A DNA stretch of 64,000 bases, taken from contig CM054177.1 of assembly GCA_028829895.1 (NCBI GenBank), positions 32,947,064-33,011,063 on the forward strand. Direction: 5' to 3'. Source of the stretch: Sinotaia quadrata (taxonomy: Eukaryota; Mollusca; Gastropoda; Architaenioglossa; Viviparidae). Below the pieces are notes generated by a model. It searched no databases. It was not told the origin of the DNA and saw only the letters and a list, made by a program, of their open reading frames with translations. The position numbers were made by a program, and so were the translations under genes. This document shows, piece after piece, positions 1 through 15,100 of this stretch (position 1 is the first letter of the stretch; every line of letters starts with the position of its first letter).

Positions 1-108
1 TATAGCAAGATAACAAAACCAACAAAAGTGTAAACATTTCTAAAGATTCATGAAATATTCTTTATGGAAATGAATGTCATTAAAAAATACAGTATAAAGA
101 TAACTTAC

Positions 109-185
109 GAAAATTATCTGGTGAGCCCATGGAAGAGAAGACACATGTAAGGAATGTCAGTCTAACTTGCACCTCTTCTCGATAA
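109..185 (-). CDS. USP34: USP34 exon 25 (last in window)
   Basis: Residues 1191-1217, YREEVQVRLTFLTCVFSSMG then SPDNF, ending one base into an Arg codon. It matches the vertebrate E-V-Q-V-R-L-x-F-L-T-C-V-F-S-x-x-G-S-P-D-x-F. The acceptor is TAGATACAG and the donor GTAAGT. Later exons lie left of base 1. Confidence 0.95.
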
Positions 186-3100
186 CTGTATCTATATTTA
201 CAAATATAGCATCAAGTAAAACAAGAAATTGATGGTCGATATACTCCTAATAGTGTAATATATAGAATATAATATATTTTGTAAAATGTGTAAACATGGC
301 TTATCCTTACATCAAATAAAATAATAAGGTGTTTGAACCCAGTTTCTTTTTTTCAGCCACAATTATTTAAACACAAATGCTACCTCCTATCTCAAAGATC
401 AACAGTATGAACTTGACTTCATGCACTAAAAAGTAGGGAAAAAAAAAAGGCAGCAAAATGTTAGTCAGCAATGTCAGACTTGTGAAGCATCATTTGCTAT
501 TGATTTTTTATTTTAATCTTTAAAAAAGTTCAAACAATAATTAAAGCAAGTTTTTAGTTGTGTGCACTAAAGTGTGGATAAACAAACATTGCAGTCAGTA
601 ACAATTTCCCTGGGAGTAGCCAGTACACAAACTAAATGTGAATTTGTGCACACCAGTTCTTTCATGCTGACTTTATGCCTTTATGCTCAGACAATTATGT
701 GTACTTCTGTACTAGCTGTTGCAGTTTATTTTTACATTAAATACAAGTCTATTAACTTTAACCCTGAAATGTTACTATCAAAAGATGTTCTGAAAGGAGC
801 AGAAAGAAGTTCATATTTTGGGATTACAAATTTGTAAAAATTTCAAACTCTCAGTTAAACTATTTCCATACAATATAATTAAGCCTAAACTTACAAAGAA
901 TTGGTAGGCATGTTGTCAGCTTTCTTGTGCTGAGTCAAGTAGACCAAATCAGTAAAGAAATGGCTCATCATCTTCAATTCTCTTTCAGCCCACCTGTCAT
1001 ATAATTATAACAAAAAAAATTGGAAAAAGAAGTAGTAAATATGAGATTATCAAAACTTTTCAAATCAGATACATGTGTAGTATAACTGACTGATGAATAA
1101 ACAACAACAAAATTGTTGTAACTATTGAAATAAATATAAAAATGTTGTGTTATTCCTTTCTAGAATGTAGGCAGAATCAGCCAAACAGCACAAATGTTTT
1201 TAAAAACAAAACAAACCTGTGTAACTACTGAAATAAATATAAAAGTGTTGTGTTCTTTCCTTTCCAGTAAGTAGTTAGCATCTGTCAAATAGTTCAAATA
1301 CAAAACAAAAACAACAAAACACAATGACGCTTTAAATATTTTTTCATAAAGAAATAAATCACTAAAATAAATTGCAAGCATGTGTATACATAAGAAAAGA
1401 AATCCTACAAAATACCTCCTCAGGGGACAATTTTGTGACAAATCTGAGTTCCATGTAAATAAATAAAAGTTTGTTCAGATGAGATATGTAGTTTGCCAAC
1501 TATATTTAAAAGACAGAGTGCATAACAAAAGGTATTTTTCTCTTTTGATTTGTTTCAAAACCTGTCCTTGCTGGATTACTGTTAGTGCAGCATTACATTT
1601 TGGTCTTAATCTTAAAATTAACTTCAATATGGATATACTTATAAGTTATATATATATCATAAATGAAAAGCAGGCACAAACTGGGGCAATGCAATATTCT
1701 AAGTAAAAGCATAATGCAGTATTTAATAAAAAAAAAAAAAAACCATACTAAATGAAAATAAATAATTCTGCAATGTCTTGGCTTTGTGGACAATTCATTT
1801 ATTTCCGATCTGCCTATTGCCTATTTCAAAATGTTTATAAATGCATCTTGTTTGCCTCTTTGCTTTAAACAAAATATGTAATGGCACTATGATGTATTAA
1901 TTCCATTTGTCTTCTCATTATAGTAATAATGAATAATGGAGATTATGTATAAATACATTTATTTAAGTTTCAAACTGTTAAGTTTAATTTATAATAAATT
2001 AAAAGTATATGATATTTCAACTGTTTAAAGTGAAATGCTCACTAACATATGACATGTATTTAAGATTTTATTCAAATAAACAATCACTTGTCAAACAATC
2101 AAACTGTAACTAAAAAACTGTTCTAATATCTGAATTAACAAGCACATCTGGCAATAAACCTTTCAAATCCCATTCTCAATTCTTTTTTAAATTTTGAAAT
2201 AGATATGATGATTATTGTCTTTTTTCTTCCACTCACATTTTATTTTCAAAGCTTTATAACAAATGTAATGATGATCATGTTCACAATATATTGAATGCTT
2301 CTCATAAAATGGAGTAATTGAATTCAAAAGATCAGTGCCTGAGACCATCTTACAAGGTTGTGAACTCCATCATTAAAATTTTTTTTAAAGCTTTTTATTG
2401 TAGAAACTTTATAAGGAGTCCTTTAACTCTTTATCATGACAAAATCAAAGTGCAAGCTGATGAGGTGCCTCTTATATATATATATATATATATAAATTAT
2501 GTATTAAATAAAATTAAATATGCAATTAACAAACTAAAACAAAAATGAAACAAAAAAATCATAAAGTGACAAAAAAGAATACACTTTCTGAGGGTTTTAG
2601 AGATACTGGCTGGAAGATAATTAATTAGTGCCAAAGAGAACAAACATTTGGAATAATTGGTACATAATTAATGATACTGGAACAAACTTAGATAATAATC
2701 CATGTGATGAACAAACTTGTGAAATAGATGGAAAATAATTAGTGCTGGTGAGAACAAACTTATGGAATAACTGACAAATAACAGGTGCTGGTAAGAACAA
2801 CTTATGAAGAGCAGTAAAATAACTAGTACGAGTAAAACATACTTATAAAGAGCAGTAAAATAACTAGTACGAGTAAAACATACTTATAAAGAGCAGTAAA
2901 ATATTAGTACAAGAGTAAAACATACTTATAAAGAGCAGTAAAATAACTAGTACGAGTAAAACATACTTATAAAAGGCAGTAAAATAACTAGTACGAGTAA
3001 AACATACTTATAAAGAGCAATAAAATAACTAGTATGAGTAAAACATACTTATAAAGAGCAGTAAAATAACTAGTAGAAGTAGAACATACTTATGAAGAGC

Positions 3101-6100
3101 AGTAAAATAACTAGTACAAGTAGAACATACTTATGAAGAGCAGTAAAATAACTAGTACAAGTAGAACATACTTATGAAGAGCAGTAAAATAACTAGTACA
3201 AGTAGAACATACTTATGAAGAGCAGTAAAATAACTAGTACAAGTAGAACATACTTATGAAGAGCAGTAAAATAACTAGTAGAACATACTTATGAAGAGCA
3301 GTAAAATAACTAGTACAAGTAGAACAAACTTAGGGAATAGATGACAATTAGACTTAGGGAATAGATGACAATTAGAGCAAAATGGAGTGCACAAATTTGC
3401 ACATATATAATCATCATTTTGTCCTCAAGTGGACAAACTGTACAAATCAAGGTTAAACGAGACAATGTTCCATTTATAAACATCTAACTGTACACCCCAA
3501 AATTAAAAGACAGTGTTCCATCTATGTGCAAAATTAACACTATTCTGAAACTAATTCCAAAGACTAGTGAAAAAAGCTAGCAGAGTAAATGTTGTGTATA
3601 AATTGTATTGTCCCAAAGAAGAAGATCAACAAGGTCAGCTGTATTATAATTGCTCCCATCCATGCAATATGAGGTGCACTAGATTAATTATACATTTGTT
3701 ATCATTCTAGGTCCAGGTGCCATGTAAACAGCCTCACAGTTTCAAAGCAGATTACTGAAAGTTGACTTACTGAGTGAAGGTGATTTTAGCATATTTAATA
3801 AGTAATCAGGGAAATCCTATTTGTTTAAAAAATTTCTTGTCATAAGTCGTGATCCTTCCACAGGTTTTCTGCTAAAATAAAAAATCTCATAGAAATACGT
3901 TCCTCAATCATTTTATCTATTATATTATTAAATATCTATTGATTTCCACAGACAACTTAAGAGTCCTCTTACTTCGCCTTCAAGACAATTAAATGTGTTC
4001 GAATGTTTAAATAGTATTATTTTTTAAAGTTAAAGTAAAGCGAATTAAAGAAAGAAAAATCACTTAATGACTGGGGAAAAAATGTTTCTTTGGAAAATAA
4101 CAACATGATCTTCAATATGGCTGATAAACACTCACATTGTAATGGAATGTGGATCAGTGCCAGAGCGGTAGTTTTGGAAAGAACCAAACAACTTTGGTAG
4201 AAGCCTCAAAGAAACAACAACTGATCTGCAACAATGAAACCACTTTTATAAATTTTAAAAATAATGCAGAAAAGTATACATTTAAAACGTAAAAATAATG
4301 GCTGCTTTAAGGTAATTAATTAACAAATACACGATGATTAAAATACAAACATATGATAAATGAATATTTACAACAAAAAAATTATAAAATGGCTAAAAGC
4401 TAAAGCGAACAGAAATGTTACCATTAAAAAGTGATTGAAACAAATAAGTTAGTATATAAATATTCAACTCAGATATAAATTTCATATGAATGGAAGAGTA
4501 CTAAATTAATTAATTCAGTTGCAAAGCTGTATCTGGATGGGTTTTAATAAGAATAAGAATGTAAATGACACTTAAATGTACCTAGTACCTAGCATAATAA
4601 GAATAAGAATGTAAATGGCACTTAAATGTACCTAGTATATAGTACCTAGCATAATAAGAATAAGAATGTAAATGACATTTAAATGTACCTAGTATATAGT
4701 ACCTAGCATAATAAGAATAAGAATGTAAATGACACTTAAATGTAGCTAGTATATAGTACCTAGCATAATAAGAATAAGAATGTAAATGACACTTAAATGT
4801 ACCTAGTATATGGTACCTAGCATAATAAGAATAAGAATGTAAATGACACTTAAATGTACCTAGTATATGGTACCTAGCATAATAAGAATAAGAATGTAAA
4901 TGACACTTAAATGTACCTAGTATATGGTACCTAGCTTAATAAGGAATCCAACAATATTTAAATTTACCTGAAGAATAGTCAGAGTGCAAGGTATTAAATA
5001 ACAAGCGTACATGTTTACCAAGAATCTAGATATTACTCAGATCAGACTTTTCAGACTAAAAGTGGTAAGTAAATATAATAACAAAAAAGAAATTTTGTGC
5101 CTTACTGGAAGCTGGAAATCAGTGCCAAGAATTTGAAAAGGGAAAATATAATTACCTAATGAGGATCTAAAATGAAATGTTCAACCTGCAATGATTTGGA
5201 CTTTGTGAAAAGAACATTACATTGTCAAGCCAGGAGAGAACTGAAGAAGAATAAATTTCATAGTGATTCTGAGTATACTGTTATCAAACTATTCTGGGTT
5301 AGCTATTTCAAGTCCTACACACACATAAGCTGTTTTAAAATTCACTTTGCTCATTCTAGTGAACACAGGTATAGAAGTCTTAAAAAACATCACAACACAC
5401 GCTTGCATGCATGCACACACACTTACTTATGCTTTGCCATATTGTTAATGCAGGCCTCTATAAACTTAGTTTTGATGCAGCGATCAGTGGAGAAACACAC
5501 TAAAGAATATAATGCCTTTTCTGCTTCAAGTGCCAGACCTTCAGGCAGTACATGCTGCAAAAGAGAATTAAAAAAATAATCAGCAGATTTAGAAGGAGTA
5601 CAAACTGATAGCCACTCATTACTGCAAACAGTATGACAATATAAGGAAAAGTTAAAAGTGACACGTAAACACACAAAATAATAAGCAGATTTTGGTGCAG
5701 TGCATTCTGTTACCTATCATTAATCCAGACAGCATGGCAAAATGAGGAGAGATAAAACTGACATTCATATATTAAGCATGACAAGAAACATTATATAAGC
5801 AAAACAAAATAGAAATTATAAATAAAGGTAAATAAAATGAAAAGATAATAATACACTGTTCCAAAACACAGACATAACTATTAATATACCAATAATGGCA
5901 TGCAGTTAAAATCAAAGCTCAAAAACTGAACACAAATTAACTCTAACTAATTATATTATACTTTTATACATAAATAACATAAAATAAATTATAACTACGT
6001 ACTGCAGCATCTTCTTGAACAAGGTCCCACAGTAAAGTGTTGCCTTTTTTGCATACATCATCAAAAGTTAAATCAGTACAAGATATGGTTGACTTGTCAC

Positions 6101-9100
6101 ACTGAGGTTGTCGGTGGTGAATCACAGCTAAAAAATATATCAGTTAAATATATTTTTGAATTTCTACACTCAAATTATCAATTTTTTACATGAGCTGAAA
6201 ATGAAAAATAGAGAAGTTACTTTTATGATCATGTCTGCTGTCAATCTAATGGGGATTAATGCTTTGCAATTGCAAAAATGTAATGTAGTTGTATTTTATA
6301 AGATAGGGTGTACAACTGAGAGATAAGGCTTATGTTTTTGATTGATTCTTTCTTTATCTACATTTTGTCTTGTTTATTCTCCCTTAAAATGAGCGTATTT
6401 TTTCTTTTAAAATAAATAAATGTTATCTTTGTCTACATCTTGTCGTTTATTCTCCCCTAAAATGAGTGCAATTTCAAAAAAACGTTATCTTTGTTTATAT
6501 TTTGTCTTATTTATTCTCCCCTGTGTGCAATTTCTTTCTATTTTTTCTTTAAAAAAATGCTCTTTGTCAGTGTAAAGCAAATATATTTATTAAGGCCACT
6601 TAAGTTATATAAACAGGACTACTAAAGATGAACTTAAGGTTTGTCATCAATTTCTGAAAAAAATTTATATTAAAATGTTTTAGTAAATTGCTGAAAGAGC
6701 TTATTATCATTGTTTATAATAATCTGAAAGGCCTTTATTGATCTACAGTTTTCTAGCTCTATCTAAAGCATCCTTGACCTTAAAGCAAGTGGGAAGTTTG
6801 TTCCACATGGCCAACTTTATGTTGCATTGTTGCATTCAAAGGGCTCTTTTAAAAAATGATGGTCAAGGTCATTTGCTTGAATTTTCACATACACTCAAAC
6901 TTATAATCAAAGAGGGAGTTTTTGAGCCATAAGACCAGCTTTATGTTGCATTGTCGAATTCAAGGGAGGGAGGGAGGGAAAGGAAAGGAAAGAAAGGAGG
7001 GAGGGACGAAAGAAGGACGTTTTCACAAGGCCAACTGTATATTGCATTGTTGTATTCATGAAACAGAGACAACTTCAAAATACTCATTAAAAAAAACGAC
7101 GGTCAAGGTCATTTACTAGATGATGCTCGAATTTTCACTCACATCATGACTTACAATCAAACCTTCCAGTAAATAAATTCATTTATGTTCCAAGCAATGC
7201 ATTCCACCTGTTATATATATTTGATGGGTAGCAAATACTCTAATTTTGTTATATAAATCATTTGAATGGGACAATAATTATTTTTTAATTAACATGTAAA
7301 ACATATAGGAGTAGAGAAAATATTATTTATGCAATGTTAAATCATGTTTTATTTTCACCTTTCATCAAATCTGAACCTGATTTCAAAACTTCAATTCCCT
7401 ACATTATTACATACTATGACACCAACACCACCTAGTTAATGATTATGATTACTGTATTATTAATTAATTAATTGTCCATAACTAATTAAAAGTGATGAGA
7501 ATCTTCATTTATGTTATTAATAATTCTCCAGCAGACACCACTCGCCTCTCTCACTTTGTGGATATGTGGGCACTGTAAACGGTTACATTCTTCCATAACA
7601 TTAAAGATAAACATTTACCATCATACAATATTCCATATGTGGAAAACTTCTTACTAAAGGAGAAGACAAATCCATCTTTAATCTATATTTAGAGAACCAC
7701 ACCCACCCATTTTCTTCTCCAACATAAAGTTATAAATAAGTACGGTCAATAAATTTAACAATGAATTTATTAAATAAACAATCAAATATATATAACAGAT
7801 ACAATGAAAAAGATTACCCAACATTGATATTTTCACGAAACCATGTTCGAATAATTTTTGTAATACACACTATTATATCCAAAAGATACAATTCAACAAT
7901 TCATTACAAATCACAGGATAGTTCTTATAAGAGAAAAGAAATGGAGTTATTAGAGAAGTGATAATAGTTTCCCTGTAATCTGATTTCGGTGCTGTCTCAA
8001 TAGTCTTTAAGTGCTCGATAAAGTCAGCACACTTTGCCACCATACATCAACAGAGTGTTGTGTATTCTTACACTTATACATAGCTCCCTGCCTCTACCAT
8101 GGTCGGCTGTAACAGTTTTATAATCAGTAAACCTGGAGGTTCAAATCATACACAGAGAGAAAGGCTGCTTATACCTTGTAAAATATAATCAGGGAACAAA
8201 CACTAAATTTCCAGTTTATACATCTTTTAACTCCGTTCTCTCTTACATTCAAGTCTCAATTTACAGTTTCCAGCAACAGTATTTATTAGCCCAACACAAT
8301 GTGCACACACACACACAGAGCACAATATAACATATCAAGATTCACTAGGAACAATGTCAAGTGTTTAGCATATATATATATACACACGAGCATCTTAGTT
8401 CAAACATTTGTAGAAATACAAATAGTATACTCACATAGCACATCAATAGCAAAACTGCATGAAATATTTCTAAGTCCATTCTCTCTCAATCAGTCAGTTA
8501 ACTTACCCTAAAGCTAACAGCTGCCTTTCAAGACCGGACTTCTTGCCACACAAAATTCAAGTGATTAGACAATAGAATTTTCTATAGCAGGTAAACTTTT
8601 TGATCTCAGCATGGGCTAGTCTTGTTTCTGTAAATCTTAACCATTGGATAATAAAAACTACTCATCCAATTGGAACTGGTTTGCATTACATCAACAATTT
8701 CTAGCATATTCTCAAGTGTTTACTCTAACTCTGACACTTACAAGAATACCATCATCAGGAGTGCCCAAGGTTGGGTTACTTTGACAATTTAACAATTTAT
8801 ATAACAATTAAGTTTAGAAATAGGAATAGGCAAATTTACTCTGCCACACATACAAAAGAAACTTCAAGTTCTTGCTCATCCCCATTATAGATCAGAGCCA
8901 CTACTGAAAGACTTTAATTCCCAACATTAATACATATTAAAGAAACTTCAAATACTTGTTCATCCCCATTTTAGTTCATAGCCATTATTGAAATACCAAA
9001 ATTCACAATGTTATTACATACTAAAGAAACTTGTTCATCCCTATTATAGATCATAGCCATTACTGAAATACCAAAATTCACAATGTTATTACATACTAAA

Positions 9101-12100
9101 GAAACTTGTTCATCCCCATTATAGATCATAGCCATTACTGAAATACCAAAATTCACAATGTTATTACATACTAAAGAAACTTGTTCATCCCCATTATAGA
9201 TCAGAGACATACTGAAAGATTTTAATTCCCAACATTATTACATATTAATGAAACTTCAAGTACTTTTTCATCCCCATTATAGATCAGAACTATTAGTGAA
9301 AGACTTTAATTTAGTGATAATGTTATTGGCAATAACTATTAACTCAACTTACTATATGTGATCATTTCCATTTAAATTCCAAACATCATCAATACAAAAT
9401 TGTACTTTGACCATTTTTCTACACTTTCCACATCATTAATTCTCCTTTTAAGTAACAAGCTTTAAATAACTAATGAATACTTAAAAAAAATAAACAAGGT
9501 AAACATTGGAATAATGTTACAAAAGTGATGCTGGACCAATAAAACATTTCAGACCCTAAGCATTGGAACAATGCTTCTAAAATATAAGTGTTGGCTCAAT
9601 GAAACATTTTACATATACATGCTGGAATAAATCTCCGAAAATAGCGATAGTGGCTAAATTAAAAATTCCAGAATCCTAAAACTTGTTTAAAACTTCCAAA
9701 ATAGGAATGTCAGCTCAATGACAACACTTCAGATGTCTAAACATTGGACAAAATAACATTACTATCAATAAAACACCTAAATACTGGACAAAATAACATT
9801 ACTATCAATAAAACACCTAAACACCAGACAAAATAACATTACTATCAATAAAACACCTAAATACTAGACAAAATAACATTACTATCAATAAAACACCTAA
9901 ACACTGGACAAAATAACATTACTATCAATAAAACACCTAAACACTAGACAAAATAACATTACTATTAATAAAACACTTCTGACACCTAACATTGGACAAT
10001 ACTTCCAAAATAATGTTACTATCAGTAAAACACCTAAACATTAGACAAAATAACATTAGTATTAATAAAACACTTCTGACACCTAACATTGGACAATACT
10101 TCCAAAATAATGTTACTATCAGTAAAACACCTAAACATTAGACAAAATAACATTACTATTAATAAAACACTTCTGACACCTGAACACTGGACAATACTTC
10201 CAAAATAACAATACTATCAATGATCAAAACAAAGATAAATAGAATATATAACAGATTTATTTTGACTGTTTCATCTATAAAGTCTTTGAAAATTTGAAAA
10301 AGAAATGAAGAGTGAAAGAAGCAAGAGAAAACATCACTTAAAATACATATACATAAAACTTGAAAACACTTAGAACACTGATGAGACTTACAGCGTGGGA
10401 GGTGAGAATGATACAGTGATGCCATAGAAGATAAATGCTGTGTCACATGAGAACTACCAAAATGAGCATGGGCATTTATCTGTGCAAGTTCCTCCTCACT
10501 AAGTGCTTCCTCTCCTTCAAAATCAGCCATGTTTTTCTCTGACTTGGTGCTCATACGTGAACTATGGCAGCTACCATCATCAGGACTAAGAATATCTTCT
10601 GCATAGTCACTGGAACAGGAAGGCCTGTCAGAGAACAATTCAACATCAACAAAAAAATCTATCAAACTTAAATGTTTATTAAAATGTTTCAAACAAAAGA
10701 AATGAATTAACCACAAACAAGTAAAAAAAAAAAAAGAAAATGTGCTGCGTAATGTAATACATATGTAATTTGTTCATAGCATCTTGAAATGAAAACACTT
10801 AAATTGTCCCTCTGTGCCCATGGATATTGGCATTTCTACAGGGACAATAAAAATAGATGACAAGCTAATAAACTGTTTGACCATGATATGATTCCCTAAT
10901 TCATTATTCTGCAGATCATTTGACCGTTCTGTTGAGACCCTGGAGGATCTGCCTATATGTGAGCACTCTGAGGATTGAAAAGAACTGACGTCACTGACTC
11001 TAACAACATCAGCAGGCAATGCTGTAAAATCAGATAGCTTCAGTAAACAAAGGCTGAAGTGTCACATGCAAAGAAAGCTAGAGTAAAATGAGAACTGACT
11101 AAATACATACCTTTGAATGAGTCGATTATGTCTAGAGGCCTGCATATGCTGAATAAGAGAGGAACAGTCATAGATCTCCTCTGTTTCCTCCATGGGTTTG
11201 CTGGCACCAGGACTTCTCTCACCATGGTGAGGTGATCCATTGCACCCAATGCAAACATTGCCCCCCTCCTGTAAAATGTCAGATTTCACATGACACTTAA
11301 GCTTTGAATACATTTAGAAACATAAAATCTTAAATCCTACTAGCAACATGTGCAGACAATACATGAAAGTTTACATAAAATTGATTAAGCTTGTCTTAAA
11401 GACATTTTACAGGAATACATTTCTTCTGTTCTTATTGACCTTTGTCTAGTGCAACTATTGTTATAAAATGAAACCAAAATTATGTTTTAGATTCCATGGT
11501 TTGTTATATATTTTACTCTTTTAGAAATAAAATCTGTACTAAAAAGAGAAGAAAAAATTATTAAATTATTTTCATATGTTAAAAACAAATATTGATATTT
11601 TTGTAAATCCTGACAGTGGTGAGTAAGAACAATATGAATTTGGGAGGAGCTGGTTATTTAGATAGGAGGGAGGGTCAAGGGAGAAGCTGTTTACTGAGAT
11701 AGGGAGGGTCATGGGTGGTGCAGGATATGTGGGTAGGAGGGGCTGTTTATTGAGGCAGGAGGGAGGGTTATGGGAGCTGGATATTTGGGTAACAGGGCTA
11801 TGGGAGTGGGTGAAGCTGGATTATCTGGGTAAGGGTTGTGGGAGGGGCTATTTAATGAAGTAGGAGGGAGTGTCATGGGAAGAGCTGGAGGTATTTGGGT
11901 AGGAGGGAAAGTTATGAGAAGTGCTGTTTATTTAGGTAGGAGGGAGTGTCATGAGAAGATCTATTTATTTGGGTAAGATGGAAAGTTATGGAAAGTGCTG
12001 TTTATTTAAGTAGGAGGGAGGTCACGGGAGGAGCTTGTCGTTTTGACCATTGAAACTATTTGGGGAGGAAGGAAGGTTATAGGAGAATCTGTTTAGTTGG

Positions 12101-15100
12101 GTAGTAGAGAAAGCCATGTAAGTATGGATACTTGGTAAAAGTGCACATTTTATTACAGAGCCAAATTTCCACATCAAAATGATACATCTTCCTTTTAACT
12201 AATGTCTGTGGGTTTGTGCAAATTTAAGGCCATGTGCACCAGTGAACTATCATGAATTTGGGTCATTTGTTTTGTGTGTGTGTGTGCATATTTAGAGAAA
12301 TTATGTTATTAATAATTCACCAGCAGATAACACTTGTCTCTCTCACTTGGCGGATATGAGGACAGTGTAAAAATTTTCTCTCTCCCACAACATTAAAGAC
12401 AAACATTTACCATCACACAATATTTCTGTAGGTGGGAAACTTCTTACTAAAGGAAAAGACAAATCCGTTTTTATATTTATTGAGCCACCATCCACCCGCT
12501 TTCTTTTCCAACATAAGGTTATTAATATGTGTAAAAGGGTCAATAAATTTATTACATTAACAATCAAATATACATATAACAAATACAATGAAAAAGATTA
12601 CTTGACATCAATATTTCCACAAAACCATGTTCAAACAGCTTTAATAGCTATACAATCTTATATCCTAACACACATTCAATAGATTAGTGTCAATACAAAT
12701 CACAGGATAGTTCTTATCAGAGAACAGAAAAGGAGTTATTAGAGACAAGTGTAATAGTTTCTTTGTAACCTTGTATAGACGAAGCTGCAATTGTCTTTTC
12801 GCATGCTTTTTCGTGTCAAAGTCACAAGTTTATTGCCCACATCAATTCCACATATTTTCCTCCTCACATTGTAAAAATGCTGCTCACTGCTTATTCTCTC
12901 AAGCTTACCTGGACGCTCATTCACCCTACCAACTCGCTCTAGCAGAAAAACAACAGTAGCAATTTCCAGTAACTTTCTTGTGCTGGAAATTGCTTGATGT
13001 AGTCAGCATACCTTGCCACAATACATCAACGGAATGTAGTATATTCCTTACTTAAACATTGTGGTAGATGATCCCCTCATCTACCATGGCTGTAGTGGTT
13101 TACAATCAATAAACCAGGAGATTCAAATAACACAAGGAAAGGCTGCTTTGTCCCATTAAGCTAACGGTCGCCTTTCATGACCTGACTTCTTGCCACACCA
13201 AATTCAAGTGAATAGACAATAGAACTCTCTACAGCATGTAAACTTGTGATCTCAGCCCATTGGCTGGTCTCATTCTTGTACATCTTAACCATTGAATAAT
13301 AAAAACTACTCATCTAGTTAGAACTGGTTTGCATTGCATCAACAACTTCTAGCATATTCTCAATTCCTGTGTTTACTCCAACTCTGACACTTTTGGGCGG
13401 ATCACTTTGACAATTTAACAATTTATAAAACAATTAAGTTCAGAAATAGGGATAGGCAAATTTATTCTGTTACAGTACAAGTGATTGATTATGGATTAGA
13501 ACTATTTTCAAAATATACTAACACACTTTTAAGAATATTAATAACCAATAATAAATCATTTAAGTTGATTTTATGACACTTATGTGTCTCTGATAGGATG
13601 ACAACAATTTACCTTAATCAGATTACTGGATGTTTCCCACTGAGCAGAGTTTAAAATCTTACAACTTTGGAAGTGTGACAGAGACTTGAATTTTTCAGCC
13701 TGCTTATTTATATGAATGCTTTAAATTATAATTCCTACAGTTAATTTATTACAAAATTCCACTACAAAGATACTGCTCTTTTAATTTATTAAAAGAGATT
13801 TTTAAAAATAAAACAATTTAAAAAAAGTCAAAATAAACAACAAAAAAAAAGAAGTTAATTTGACCTGTAAAAAAAGAGTGGATGAAGAAACAGCAATTTA
13901 TTGCTTAAATTGAATTAAATTAAAATATATAACAATTTTGTTATGTCTCATTATAAGTACAATTATTAAAGCTAATTAATACATGTATAAACTGTACAAG
14001 CAACACAAATCCAATTTGCACTAAACAGACCTGCATGACAGTTGCCAGCTGTATCAGTGGAAGTTTGTCAGGACTGCCCTCACGGGTGTTGTTATCAAGA
14101 TGTTCAGAACTGACATTCAACTCACTCTCATCTTGTGAGTCTGCATGAACACTAGCTCTGTGAGCCCCATGATGGCAAGCTTTATGACCTTTGCGATGGT
14201 GATCCGCAGTCTGTAAACCCAACTTCTGTCTCATTACAATGTTGGCAGCTTGGTGCAACATATCAGGGGATCCTATCTTCTGTTGCTTCTGCAACTAATG
14301 GAACAAAATATGGATACATGTAAATTACTTATTTATCAGCTTCCATTTAGGCAAAGAATGTGGCAATTGATATATGATTTATGAACTGAATTATTAATAA
14401 GTGATGCACATAAATTCAAGGTTTCTAATTCATACTGATGGAAATACTGCTCATCCTAGCAAATGTAACTAATACAACTGTCATGTTTACTACATTACAT
14501 CTTATAGGCAGCTTGAAAATCAGCACAAACTGTAAAATCATTCCTTAGATTACAATACATATTAGATCTACATTTTAATTATCTTTTTGTGCTTAGAACT
14601 ATTTGGTGAGAAGGCTGTGATTTGTAAAGTCAAATCCTCTTGTCTTGGTGGTTCCACAGCCATTCTTTGCAGTCTTCCACAAAGAAATATTTGTCAAATC
14701 TACTGACCAGTTAATGTTTATAAATTGGCATACATATTAAAACAGCTAATAGTTAACTTTAAACAAATATTTTAGATAAACTTTTCTGAATTAAAGTATT
14801 AAATTAAATTATAAATATTTTATAACAGCTATTAGATACCTTAAAACAAATATTTTAGATAAATTAAATTTTCTAAATTAAAATTAAGTATTAAATTAAG
14901 TAAGGAAAGATTGTTCAATCATATAGGGAATGAACTGTGGCAAAGATAATAATATATAATAAATACACCTGTATATAACATCACTCTCTTTCTCTCTCTC
15001 TCAATCTATATATACAGTCGAACCTGATTATGTCGATGACTTAGGGTTTGCCATAAAGCATCGAGATAACTGAAAACCAATATGGCAGCAATATATTACA

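Noticed and set aside
2780..4940. CRISPR-like regularly spaced repeats (41- and 57-bp arrays)
   Set aside because: Head-to-tail minisatellites without unique spacers, in introns of an animal gene.
5172..5579. 135-codon plus-strand ORF
   Set aside because: Antisense to USP34 exon 22, which explains its partial openness; no recognisable domain.
8971..9210. 79-codon repetitive protein
   Set aside because: The frame exists only because the minisatellite unit is 75 bp; neighbouring units with the same DNA contain stops.
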